Assembly (NCBI RefSeq): GCF_014334325.1
Contig: NZ_JACSET010000008.1
Span: 62,001 to 126,000 of the forward strand
Direction of reading: 5' to 3'
DNA length: 64,000 nt
DNA from: Treponema sp. Marseille-Q4130
Lineage (GTDB): Bacteria; Spirochaetota; Spirochaetia; Treponematales; Treponemataceae
The notes beneath the pieces were generated by a model. The model made no database searches, was not told where the DNA came from, and saw only the letters and a program-made list of their open reading frames with translations. Positions 48,517 through 56,436 of this stretch are shown piece by piece. Both the position numbers and the translations under genes were made by a program. How positions within the stretch are numbered: the first letter of the stretch is position 1; every line of letters starts with the position of its first letter.

Positions 48517-48987
48517 ATGAGCGAACTTTTTGAAAGTCGAGCGCTCGTCGTTTACACGGACGGCGGCTGCAGCGGAAATCCGGGACCCGGCGGCTGGGGC
48601 TGCGTCATCATCGACGGGGAAAAAGAACAAACGCTGAGCGGCGGAGAAAAATCGACGACGAACAACCGCATGGAACTCACTGCGGCTATCGAAGCGCTCT
48701 CCGCCGTCGTGCAAAATCCTCAGTACGGCGGGCGGGCGGTGCATATTTTTTGCGACAGTCAATACGTCAAAAACGGTATCACATCGTGGATCCGCTCGTG
48801 GAAAAAAAACGGCTGGCGCACTGCGGCAAAAAAAACCGTCTTAAACCGCGACCTATGGGAAAAGCTCGATGCCCTTTCCGCTTCGCGCGACATCTCATGG
48901 TCGTGGGTAAAAGGACACGCGGGAATCAAATACAACGAACTGTGCGACGAGCTGTGCCAAAAAGAGATCAGTCTGCAAAAAGATTGA
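48517..48987 (+). CDS. rnhA: Ribonuclease HI
   Basis: 156 residues. Cleaves RNA in RNA-DNA hybrids. The acidic active site is complete: D15 in VVYTDGGCSGNPGPGGWG, E53 in TNNRMELTA, D80 in FCDSQYVKNGI and D144, with H134 in WVKGHAG. Standard length, including the basic handle region WKKNGWRTAAKK. Begins 35 bases after gdhA and may share its transcript; no own promoter is obvious. Confidence 0.95.
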   Translation: MSELFESRALVVYTDGGCSGNPGPGGWGCVIIDGEKEQTLSGGEKSTTNNRMELTAAIEALSAVVQNPQYGGRAVHIFCDSQYVKNGITSWIRSWKKNGWRTAAKKTVLNRDLWEKLDALSASRDISWSWVKGHAGIKYNELCDELCQKEISLQKD

Positions 48988-49006
48988 TCCTCGACTGCGA
49001 TTGTTA

Positions 49007-49165
49007 ATTAATAATTATTAATTTTCATGGCGTTCCGGCAGCAAGCTGCCGTCCCGTCCTTCGGGGTTCCGGCTTTCGCCTCCATTCCTCCGCTTCGCGT
49101 CGGAATACGGGCTCGCGCCCGTCCCCCTACGGCCGGTAACGCTCGAAAAGCGCCCGCTTTTTCGC
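49007..49165. repeat. Dispersed GC-rich repeat, copy at 49 kb
   Basis: Begins with TTAATAATTATTAATTTT, then a perfect stem GGCAGC-AA-GCTGCC (49037-49050), GGGGTTCCGGCTTTCGCC, TCCATTCCTCCGCTTCGCG and a G/C-rich tail. TCCATTCCTCCGCT matches the 17.8 and 20.9 kb copies. It fills the gap between rnhA and the convergent lipoprotein gene. Confidence 0.65.
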
Positions 49166-49170
49166 CCCGC

Positions 49171-49977
49171 TCAATAGTCGTCGCGCGCCGGTTTTTCACC
49201 GGTGCTTTGAACGCGCTGCATATACGGTGCAATGGCGGCGTCAATATTCGCTTCCGAGAGCGCATTCATCATCTGCGAAGTCATCGCTTTCGTAAAATAA
49301 AACCTGAGCGTTGCGGACGCCGCGATCTTCGAACGGCCGGCATTGTACTGTTCGTTTTCGGCAGACGGCACGGAAAGCAAAAAGTAGGGAGAGCCGTCTT
49401 TGAATTCGTAGCCGAACTGCACTTTCGATCGGGCGCGGTTTCCGATCATCGTCGCAAAAGATCCCCACTGCAGCGAAACGGGATGTTCCCCGTATTCCTT
49501 CGTATGTGTGCCTTTTCTGTCGAGCCTTTTGTTTTCAAAATCATCGAGATATCGATTGACGGCTTCGCGAAACAGGCTGCGCCCCGATTTAGCCAGCAGC
49601 ACGTGATACATGCCGCCGCGGTACCATGCGGCAAACCCCGCAAGCCCCGTTTCGATATTGTAAATGCACAGAGCGTCTTCCTCTTTCAGCGTGCCGAACG
49701 CAGTCTTTTGGAATACGCGCGTCATATCGATTTCGATGTCCTGCTGTCCGCCGGTAAAAAAATTGACAAACGCGTTTCCTTTGTTCTTTTGCGCCGCACT
49801 GCCGGCCGCATCGGAATCCGCTTTCGGAATTTGTATCTGCGTTCCGGAAGTTTGTATCGCATATACGTCTCTTTGCGATTGATTTTGTGCCGGCTCGGTC
49901 GACTTGCACGAAACGCATGCGAGCGCACTGACCAGTACGAACGGCAATGCGATGATATAGGATTGTATTTTTTTCAT
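49171..49977 (-). CDS. Lipoprotein of unknown function
   Basis: 268 residues from ATG 49977 (GAGG upstream). Signal MKKIQSYIIALPFVLVSALACVSC with candidate lipid cysteines at 21 and 24; the CVSC ending is shared with the lipoprotein at 29632. After a low-complexity Gln/Ser/Lys stretch, a mature domain includes FVNFFTGGQQDIEIDMTRVF, AWYRGGMYHVLLAKSGRSLF and QFGYEFKDGSPYFLLSVPSA, in beta-strand pattern. Family not recognised. Single gene by position. Confidence 0.8.
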   Translation of the reverse strand: MKKIQSYIIALPFVLVSALACVSCKSTEPAQNQSQRDVYAIQTSGTQIQIPKADSDAAGSAAQKNKGNAFVNFFTGGQQDIEIDMTRVFQKTAFGTLKEEDALCIYNIETGLAGFAAWYRGGMYHVLLAKSGRSLFREAVNRYLDDFENKRLDRKGTHTKEYGEHPVSLQWGSFATMIGNRARSKVQFGYEFKDGSPYFLLSVPSAENEQYNAGRSKIAASATLRFYFTKAMTSQMMNALSEANIDAAIAPYMQRVQSTGEKPARDDY

Positions 49978-50121
49978 AAGAACCTCATTGGAATTGGCAT
50001 TTCCGTAGCTATAGCATAAAAAGCACGTTGTGTATACTGCGCTTCCGTCGCTTGTACTGCACTTCTGTCGCTCTTGCCGCCGATTGTCGTCGGTGCCTCG
50101 CGATTGCACCGTGCATATCGA

Positions 50122-51918
50122 TTATTTTTTTTCCACGTCCCAATCGATTTCTATGGAACGGTGTTCGATGTCCTGAATGCGTCGGTAGGTGAGGCAGTCG
50201 GCGCGGTGCACGGTGATGCCCCTGTTCCGCGAAATATAACCTACGATCGCATCGGGGTATTTCGGTTTGCAGCACTGCGCGAAAGTGACGAAAAAATTCG
50301 TCGAACTTCCGATGCGTATTTTGCCCGTTCCCTGCACCGTGTCGGTGCGTGCTCCCGTTCCCTTTTTATGCCGCCTCGTTTCCTGAATTTCGCGGGCAGC
50401 TTGAGCGTTTGCAATCTGCGCCGTTTCCGCTTTCGCTTTGTCGGCAAAGGTCGGATCGTTTGCGGTGAGCCACGCGTGTATCTTTTGCCGCGCTTTTGCG
50501 GTTTTTACCGCCGCGAGCTGAGAAGCCGTCGGGTGCGCCTGCGGATTTGTGAGGATTTCGATGATTTGTGTATTTTGCAGCGGCTCGACGAGCGGGATGA
50601 TTTTTCCGTCCGCTTTTGCGCCGACGATTTTTTCACCGATAGCGGAGTGGATGCGGTATGCGAAGTCGATCGCGTTCGATCCCGCCGGGAGCTGTACGAC
50701 TTGCCCCTTCGGCGTAAACACGTATATTTCATCGCCGAGCAGATCGCTTTTCAGCGCGCTGAAAAAGTTTTCATCGGAAACGTGACCGTCGCGCAGCTCG
50801 CGCAGTTCGTTGAATATGCCGAGATGTTCGATGTCGACAAAGTCGCGGCTCTTTCCTTTTTTATACAGCCAGTGGCTCGCGATACCGTGCTCGGCCGCTT
50901 CGTCCATCGCTTTTGTGCGTATCTGTATTTCAAGCGGTTTCCCGTCACACATGACGGTCGTATGCAGCGAGCGGTAGCCGTTCGCCTTCGGCATTGCAAT
51001 ATAATCTTTAAAGCGCCCGTCGAGCGGTTTCCAAAGATTGTGCACGATGCCGACGATCGTATAGCATTCCGAGTTTTCGTCGCAGATGATGCGGAGCGCG
51101 AGCAGATCGTAGAGCTTGTCGGGCGACACGTTGCGCTTGCGCATCTTTTGATAAATCGAATAAAAATGTTTTGCGCGGCTCGTGATGCGGATGCGGATGC
51201 CCGCCTTTTGTGCAGCCGAACGGATCTGCTCTACGGCTTTTTCGAGGTAGGCGTTCCGCTCGTCTTTTTTTTGCGCGACGATCGCTTTGATCTGCAAAAA
51301 CACGTCGGGATTCGTGTACTTTAAACTCAAATCTTCGAATTCGTTTTTTTCTTCCTGCATGCCGAGCCTGTCCGCAAGCGGCGCCCAAATGTCGATTATC
51401 TCTGCGGCAAGTGTGCGCTGTGTCGCTTCGGGAAGCGTATCGATGCAGCGTATCTGATCGAGTTTGTCGGCGATTTTAATAAGGATGATGCGCACATCGT
51501 CGACCATCGCAAAAAGCATTTTGCGAACGGCTTCCGCCTGCTGTATCGTCGAATGTCCGACCGGCATATGCATGATCTTCGTCGTGCCGTCGATGAGGCG
51601 GGAAGCGCTTTCGTCGAACGTTTTACGTATGTCGTCTTTCGTGACGCCGAAATCGTATATCGTGTGGAGCAAAGCTGCGCATATCGATTCGGGATCCATT
51701 TTGTTTTGCGCGAGGATGTATGCGATGCGGAGCGGATGCAGGCAGTACGGAGAACCGTCGGATCGGATTTTGCCGCGCGATTTTTCGCAGAGGAGATCCC
51801 ATGCCGCTTCGATTTTTCGTTTGTCTTCGTCCGAATAAAAATCGAAAGTACCGAAAAATTCGCCGAGCAGTGCGGCGGTATCGCGTATATTGGCTTTGAC
51901 GGTGACGGTTCTGCTCAT
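50122..51918 (-). CDS. RelA/SpoT-family (p)ppGpp synthetase with degenerate hydrolase domain
   Basis: 598 residues. The N-terminal HD region keeps HPLRIAYILA (H61) and AALL, but the metal motif HDxxED is HTIYDF (85-90), so hydrolase activity is probably lost. The synthetase domain looks intact: KHFYSIYQKM, LYDLLALRII, GRFKDYIAMPKANGYRSLHT and EIQIRTKAMDEAAEHG. A TGS domain (IYVFTPKGQVVQLPAGSNAIDFAY, in part) follows, and a C-terminal zinc-finger-like region (FFVTFAQCCKP, GITVHRADC). The usual ACT/RRM domain is absent. Makes (p)ppGpp in starvation. A leaderless start is predicted. Confidence 0.88.
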   Translation of the reverse strand: MSRTVTVKANIRDTAALLGEFFGTFDFYSDEDKRKIEAAWDLLCEKSRGKIRSDGSPYCLHPLRIAYILAQNKMDPESICAALLHTIYDFGVTKDDIRKTFDESASRLIDGTTKIMHMPVGHSTIQQAEAVRKMLFAMVDDVRIILIKIADKLDQIRCIDTLPEATQRTLAAEIIDIWAPLADRLGMQEEKNEFEDLSLKYTNPDVFLQIKAIVAQKKDERNAYLEKAVEQIRSAAQKAGIRIRITSRAKHFYSIYQKMRKRNVSPDKLYDLLALRIICDENSECYTIVGIVHNLWKPLDGRFKDYIAMPKANGYRSLHTTVMCDGKPLEIQIRTKAMDEAAEHGIASHWLYKKGKSRDFVDIEHLGIFNELRELRDGHVSDENFFSALKSDLLGDEIYVFTPKGQVVQLPAGSNAIDFAYRIHSAIGEKIVGAKADGKIIPLVEPLQNTQIIEILTNPQAHPTASQLAAVKTAKARQKIHAWLTANDPTFADKAKAETAQIANAQAAREIQETRRHKKGTGARTDTVQGTGKIRIGSSTNFFVTFAQCCKPKYPDAIVGYISRNRGITVHRADCLTYRRIQDIEHRSIEIDWDVEKK

Positions 51919-51924
51919 CGATTT

Positions 51925-51953
51925 ATCGTATCAAATCGCCGGTCTTCACGCAA
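51925..51953 (-). promoter_or_regulatory. Leaderless promoter of the rel gene
   Basis: Minus strand TTGCGT (51948-51953), 17 bases, TACGAT (51925-51930), six bases AAATCG, ATG 51918. Confidence 0.65.
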
Positions 51954-52039
51954 GCATAGTACTGCAAAAGTCGATACATTTCGTACGGCCTGTATCGTAT
52001 CGGCATTTCGGTTGTTAGTAAAATATACCGGAGGTATTG

Positions 52040-52930
52040 ATGAAACGGATACGATCGATAATTTTATTAATAATTTTTACTGCGGCAGGTGTTTTGACCG
52101 GCTGCGGTGCGCGCAAAAACTTTGCCGCGATGAAATACGCAGCCGACAGCGCACCTATGAGAGCGGGCGGCGTCTATGCGGCCGAAGAAAAATCCGCCGG
52201 CACTCTTTCCGATGCCGCGCTGCCTTTGCCCGAAAACCGCAAGCTCATCCGTACGGGGAATATCCGTTTTGAAGTTTCGAGCCTTGCTGAAACGAAGGCG
52301 GCGGCGGAAGCGTGGGCGAAGCGCTTCGGCGGTTATGTTTCGGATTTTTCGGAAGACGACCGCTCGCTCGGCATGACGGTGCACATCCCCTCTTCCGCTT
52401 TTGACGATGCGATGTCGTCGTCCGGTACCATCGGCAAAATCGTTTCGAAATCCGCGGACAGCGTCGACGTTACCGACCGCTTTTACGATTTGGATTCGCG
52501 CTTGGCAACGCGCCGCGTTTTACTCGATCGCTTGCAATCGTATCTTCGGGAAGCGAAAAATATGAAAGACATGCTCGAAATCGAAACGAAGATAAACGAC
52601 GTGACGGCTGAAATCGAGCAGATGCAGGGACAATTCAATCGCCTGTCCAAGCAGATTGATTATTCGGAAATCTATATCGAAGCGCACCTGCCGTACAACC
52701 ACGCGGAAGACAGAGGATTTATCTTTCCCGATTTGAAATCTGCGTTTATCGAATTCTGTGAAACCGTCGTCGGATTTTTTGCAAACTTTATATTCGTCGT
52801 TTTGTACATAATCATTTTCGGCATACCGATCGTATGCGTCGCATTTTTGCTGTATTGGATTTGCTTCGGCAAAATCGGCGTGCTTCGAAAACTGTTTGCA
52901 AAGATACGCGCCGGCAAAAAAGAAAAATAA
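52040..52930 (+). CDS. DUF4349 lipoprotein with C-terminal membrane helix
   Basis: 296 residues. Lipoprotein signal MKRIRSIILLIIFTAAGVLTGC (Cys22). The DUF4349 domain (about 70-215) shows RKLIRTGNIRFEVSSLAET, the GGYVSDFSEDD block, MTVHIPSSAFDDAM and a coiled coil (about 165-205, DLDSRLATRRVLLDRLQSYL, in part), then a C-terminal helix (about 248-280). Members are membrane-bound and of unknown role. ATG 52040 has GGAGG five bases upstream. Confidence 0.88.
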   Translation: MKRIRSIILLIIFTAAGVLTGCGARKNFAAMKYAADSAPMRAGGVYAAEEKSAGTLSDAALPLPENRKLIRTGNIRFEVSSLAETKAAAEAWAKRFGGYVSDFSEDDRSLGMTVHIPSSAFDDAMSSSGTIGKIVSKSADSVDVTDRFYDLDSRLATRRVLLDRLQSYLREAKNMKDMLEIETKINDVTAEIEQMQGQFNRLSKQIDYSEIYIEAHLPYNHAEDRGFIFPDLKSAFIEFCETVVGFFANFIFVVLYIIIFGIPIVCVAFLLYWICFGKIGVLRKLFAKIRAGKKEK

Positions 52931-53071
52931 GGCGAAGTCTTTAATCGCGGAAGACGGAGTGCAAATCGCCGTCAGATAAGATACCGAACAAAGTCATTAA
53001 AAAGCGGCATTGCGGAAAGTATCGACTTCAAAAAATGCCGCAGCGGTGCGCGGGAGAGTACGAGTCCTGTT

Positions 53072-53554
53072 TTATAAGACCAAATCGCATGCGACGGCAT
53101 CGCAGGCTTTTATCAAATCTTCCGGTTTGATGATGATCTGCTCTCCGCGCACTCCTGCGCTGATGTAGATTTTTTCACAATCGAGCGCGCACCTGTCTAT
53201 AAATGTGCGGTACTTTCGCTTCATGCCGAGCGGCGAACAGCCGCCTCGCACATAGCCGGTCAGCTGCAAAAGTTCGTCTGGTTTTACCGGCTCGATTTCT
53301 TTCGCGCCTGCGGCCGCCCGCGCTTTTTTCAAATTGATTTCGCGCATCGCGCTTTCGCAAAACACGCACAGTTCTTTCGTTTCCGTACGCATGACGATCG
53401 TTTTAAATACGAGCTTGGGATCGACACCGATTTTTTTTGCGAGCGTTTCCGCCGCCCCTCGACCGAGTTCGTGTTCTCCGTCATCGTCGTACGAAACCGT
53501 TTCATACGGAATGTGCGCGCTTTCAAGGATGCGCATTGCATTTGTCTTTTTCAT
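53072..53554 (-). CDS. ybaK: Cys-tRNA(Pro)/Cys-tRNA(Cys) deacylase YbaK-type
   Basis: 160 residues, standard length. Hydrolyses mischarged Cys-tRNA(Pro) to keep translation accurate. MKKTNAMRILESAHIPYE at the N-terminus, VFKTIVMRT, the conserved lysine region and GYVRGGCSPLGMKRKYRTFID, in part, closing with GVRGEQIIIKPEDLI, are typical YbaK/EbsC features. Divergent from the DUF4097 gene; both starts lie within 85 bases. Confidence 0.93.
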   Translation of the reverse strand: MKKTNAMRILESAHIPYETVSYDDDGEHELGRGAAETLAKKIGVDPKLVFKTIVMRTETKELCVFCESAMREINLKKARAAAGAKEIEPVKPDELLQLTGYVRGGCSPLGMKRKYRTFIDRCALDCEKIYISAGVRGEQIIIKPEDLIKACDAVACDLVL

Positions 53555-53636
53555 ACATTTACACTACAATAATATCGAATGTCAGCGCACGGGGCAACCG
53601 CATCGAAAATGCAGACATAGAAAAACAGGAAGCTGT

Positions 53637-54551
53637 ATGGATCACAATGCAAAGACGGCGATCGCGATAATTGCGACGCTCGTCCTCGCCGTCGGCGCGG
53701 AAATACTGCTGATCAGCCGTTCGTCCGGCGCCAAAACGGAAAAACCGGCAAAAAGCGGCAAAGAAAAAGCGAAAACCAAAACGGTATTTTTTCAATCGGA
53801 CAGGATATCCGAAATCAAAGCGGACGTTTCTTCGTGCGATTTGAAATTTTCCCAATGGGACGAAGGGCGCATCGAACTTGCGATTACGTCCGACCGCACG
53901 CAAAACGACAGACCCTATGCGCTCCTCAAAGACAACGCCGTCGTCATCGCCGAAGACAGGCAAAACCCCTCTTCTCTCGACAACACTTCAATCGATATAA
54001 AAGTGCCGCGTACGATGCCGGTAGAAATTAATAATTTTTTCGTTTCGGTCAAAACGACGAGCGGCGCCGTCAGCGTAAGCGGCTTTACATGCGGCGTATT
54101 CGACGTAAAGACTTCGGGCGGTAAAATCGTGTTCGATGCGTGCTCGTTTACGGCGCTTTCGCTCGCAAGTGAAACGGGCATGATCGTGTGCGGCAAAACC
54201 GATGCACACAATGCACATATAGAGGCGGAAAAAGGTCACATACGCTATGCCGGCTCGTGCGATTATATCGATGCGGCATCGCAAAAAGGCGGGATCAATT
54301 TCAATGCTGAAACGATGATGAAAGAAGCGTCGTTCGAATGCGGAAGCGGTTCGGTGAACATAGCGCTGCCGGAAAACGACGGCTACCTGCTCGAATACGC
54401 AGCTGTCGCCGGTAAAGTCAAAGACGCATTTACGAATACGGATGCGAAAGGAAGCGGCTCCGCACGATATAAAAACGAAGAAGCATTGCTCAAAGTAAAA
54501 ACCGAAAGCGGCAATATCAATATAACGCGCTCCCCGTCTTCCGCACATTGA
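53637..54551 (+). CDS. DUF4097-family membrane-anchored beta-helix protein
   Basis: 304 residues. One N-terminal membrane helix (about 7-27, IAIIATLVLAVGAEILLI), a Lys-rich stretch, then a repetitive beta domain: SSCDLKFSQWDEGRIELAIT, in part, IDIKVPRTMPVEI, KTTSGAVSVSG, KTSGGKIVFDA, the repeated strand-turn pattern of DUF4097. The last repeat is KTESGNINI. Function of the family is unknown; it is often linked to envelope sensing. ATG 53637 was chosen because AGGA lies upstream; an in-frame upstream extension overlaps ybaK and is rejected. Confidence 0.85.
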   Translation: MDHNAKTAIAIIATLVLAVGAEILLISRSSGAKTEKPAKSGKEKAKTKTVFFQSDRISEIKADVSSCDLKFSQWDEGRIELAITSDRTQNDRPYALLKDNAVVIAEDRQNPSSLDNTSIDIKVPRTMPVEINNFFVSVKTTSGAVSVSGFTCGVFDVKTSGGKIVFDACSFTALSLASETGMIVCGKTDAHNAHIEAEKGHIRYAGSCDYIDAASQKGGINFNAETMMKEASFECGSGSVNIALPENDGYLLEYAAVAGKVKDAFTNTDAKGSGSARYKNEEALLKVKTESGNINITRSPSSAH

Positions 54552-54552
54552 T

Positions 54553-54700
54553 AAAGCGCACACGGGGCGTTGCGGGGTGTCCCCGCTGGAAGGGGCAGCG
54601 GACGACCGCATGAACGGAGCAGGCGTAAAAGACGGTTTTTCGCTTGCGGAGTGATGCGGGCGGGAGCGAGGGGGAGACTTCCCCCTTTGTCATTTTAATA
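54553..54700. repeat. GC-rich intergenic element
   Basis: Contains GCGGGGTGTCCCCGC (a dyad), GGGGCAGCGGACGACCGC, GCTTGCGGAGTGATGCGGGC and GGGGGAGACTTCCCCC (a dyad). Resembles the other GC-rich intergenic blocks in style, but sequence identity is low, so family membership is uncertain. Confidence 0.45.
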
Positions 54701-54742
54701 AATTTTATTAAAATAAATTCGAAGTGTCCGCGCGGAAGCGCA

Positions 54743-54771
54743 TTGCAAATTTTTCGTTTTTCCTGCATACT
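54743..54771 (+). promoter_or_regulatory. Leaderless promoter of purB
   Basis: TTGCAA (54743-54748), 17 bases, CATACT (54766-54771), six bases TTCCGC, ATG 54778. Confidence 0.65.
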
Positions 54772-54777
54772 TTCCGC

Positions 54778-56202
54778 ATGAAAACCCGTTCCGTTTTTGA
54801 AAATATTTCGCCGGTGGATCACCGTTATTCGATTTCCGAAAAAGACGTATACGATAAACTCGTGCGCTGCATTTCCGAAGAGGCGGCGGTGCGCTCGTGC
54901 GCGAAAGCCGAAGCAGCTCTCGTAAAAGCGCATTTCGCGGTAAGAGGCGCGCTCACGTCTGAAATCGAGCAGGCGATCGATGCGGCGGCAAATAGCGTCG
55001 ATCCCGAAGAAGTGTACGCCGAAGAAGAAAAGACGCAGCATAATATCCGTGCGCTCGTCAATGTAATGAAGCGGACGGTTCCGAGCGACATTGCGCCCTT
55101 CATTCACTTGGGTGCGACGAGTGTCGACATACTCGATACTGCGCTTGCACTTCGCATGCGAGACGTTATGCAAAACGTAACTCTACCGGAACTGAAAACG
55201 CTCGAAAGGGCGCTCTGCGATATCGCGCTGCGCGATGCCGAAACGCCGCAAGTCGGACGCACGCACGGACAGCACGCCGTTCCGATCACCTTCGGTTGGA
55301 CGATTGCAGAATTCGTTTCGAGGCTCGGAAAATCGATTATTAAAATCGAAGAGCTTGCAAAGCAGCTGAAAGGAAAACTCGCAGGTCCCGTCGGTGCGTA
55401 TAACGGGCTTTCGATGATCGTCAAAGACCCTGAAGATTTGGAGCGTCGCTATCTCGCATTTCTCGGTCTCGAAGCGAGCGAATATTCGAACCAGCTCGTC
55501 GAACCGGAATACCTTTTACGCCTGCTGCTCGAATGTAATACCGCCTTCGGCATCATCGCAAACCTCGCCGACGATTTGCGCAATCTCCAGCGTTCGGAGA
55601 TCGGAGAAGTGTTCGAGTATTTCAGTTCGACGCAAGTCGGTTCGAGTACGATGCCGCAAAAGCGCAATCCGTGGAACAGCGAGCACGTAAAGTCGCTGTG
55701 GAAAGCGATGTGTCCGCGCGTCATCACGTTTTATATGGATCAGATTTCGGAACACCAGCGCGATTTGACGAACAGTGCGAGCCAGCGGTTTATCGCCGAT
55801 TACGTCGCAGGCTTTACGATGGCGGTGAGCCGCATGAAAAAAGTCGTGTCGGGTTTGCAGGCGGACACCGAAGCGATGGCGAAAACGCTTGAAAATGCAG
55901 GCGGCAGAGTAAAGGGCGGAGTGCTTGCGGAACCGGCGTATATTTTACTCGGAGAAGCGGGAGTGAGCGACGGTCATGAAATCGTCAGAAAGATTACGCT
56001 CGAATGCGAAAAGACGGGAGAGCCGTTTTTTGCCGTGCTGAAGCGCCACACGGATGCTTTTAATAAAATAACCGAACAGCTGAAAAAGCTCGGAGTCGAA
56101 GATGCGGAAACGTTTTTTGAAAACCCCGCGCGCTACCGCGGACTCGCCGCGGAAAAATCGAAGCGCATAGCGGAAAAGTACGCGGCGCTGATGAAAGGCT
56201 GA
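54778..56202 (+). CDS. purB: Adenylosuccinate lyase
   Basis: 474 residues. Splits adenylosuccinate and SAICAR to release fumarate in purine synthesis. The fumarase/lyase signature GSSTMPQKRNPWNSE is complete with its flexible serine loop; HLGATSVDILDTA and GRTHGQHAVPITFG are the other two conserved regions. Normal length for the longer bacterial class. Single gene. No RBS precedes ATG 54778. Cysteine-free N-terminus begins MKTRSVFENISPVDHRY, as in other PurB proteins. Confidence 0.95.
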   Translation: MKTRSVFENISPVDHRYSISEKDVYDKLVRCISEEAAVRSCAKAEAALVKAHFAVRGALTSEIEQAIDAAANSVDPEEVYAEEEKTQHNIRALVNVMKRTVPSDIAPFIHLGATSVDILDTALALRMRDVMQNVTLPELKTLERALCDIALRDAETPQVGRTHGQHAVPITFGWTIAEFVSRLGKSIIKIEELAKQLKGKLAGPVGAYNGLSMIVKDPEDLERRYLAFLGLEASEYSNQLVEPEYLLRLLLECNTAFGIIANLADDLRNLQRSEIGEVFEYFSSTQVGSSTMPQKRNPWNSEHVKSLWKAMCPRVITFYMDQISEHQRDLTNSASQRFIADYVAGFTMAVSRMKKVVSGLQADTEAMAKTLENAGGRVKGGVLAEPAYILLGEAGVSDGHEIVRKITLECEKTGEPFFAVLKRHTDAFNKITEQLKKLGVEDAETFFENPARYRGLAAEKSKRIAEKYAALMKG

Positions 56203-56358
56203 CGCGAGGAAGGGGAGCGTACCGATCGAAGACGGGCGAGGCGGAGCGCGCAAAAAAGCTGCCGCGCAAATATTGAACACTATATGTTTCCTATTGCCTA
56301 TTATCGTTTGAACGGTTTATTCGTGCGGAGGGTTTAATACCCCGATGCTCTGCGTCGG

Positions 56359-56396
56359 AGTTGTTGATTACCAGTTGTTGATTAAGTTGTTGATTA
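56359..56396 (+). repeat. Three direct repeats upstream of the rnf promoter
   Basis: AGTTGTTGATTA occurs at 56359-56370, 56373-56384 and 56385-56396, ending four bases before the -35 box of rnfC. Spacing of 14 and 12 bases. A partial copy (GTTGTTGATTA) lies upstream of proC at 5365-5375. Confidence 0.75.
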
Positions 56397-56400
56397 CAGT

Positions 56401-56429
56401 TTGACCATTCTGAAAGAATATCATACAAT
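56401..56429 (+). promoter_or_regulatory. Leaderless promoter of the rnf operon
   Basis: TTGACC (56401-56406), 17 bases, TACAAT (56424-56429), seven bases, ATG 56437. Confidence 0.7.
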
Positions 56430-56436
56430 AGCATTT

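Noticed and set aside
53334-53636. N-terminal extension of the DUF4097 protein
   Set aside because: It overlaps ybaK on the other strand, has unlikely composition, and ATG 53637 gives a membrane anchor with an RBS.
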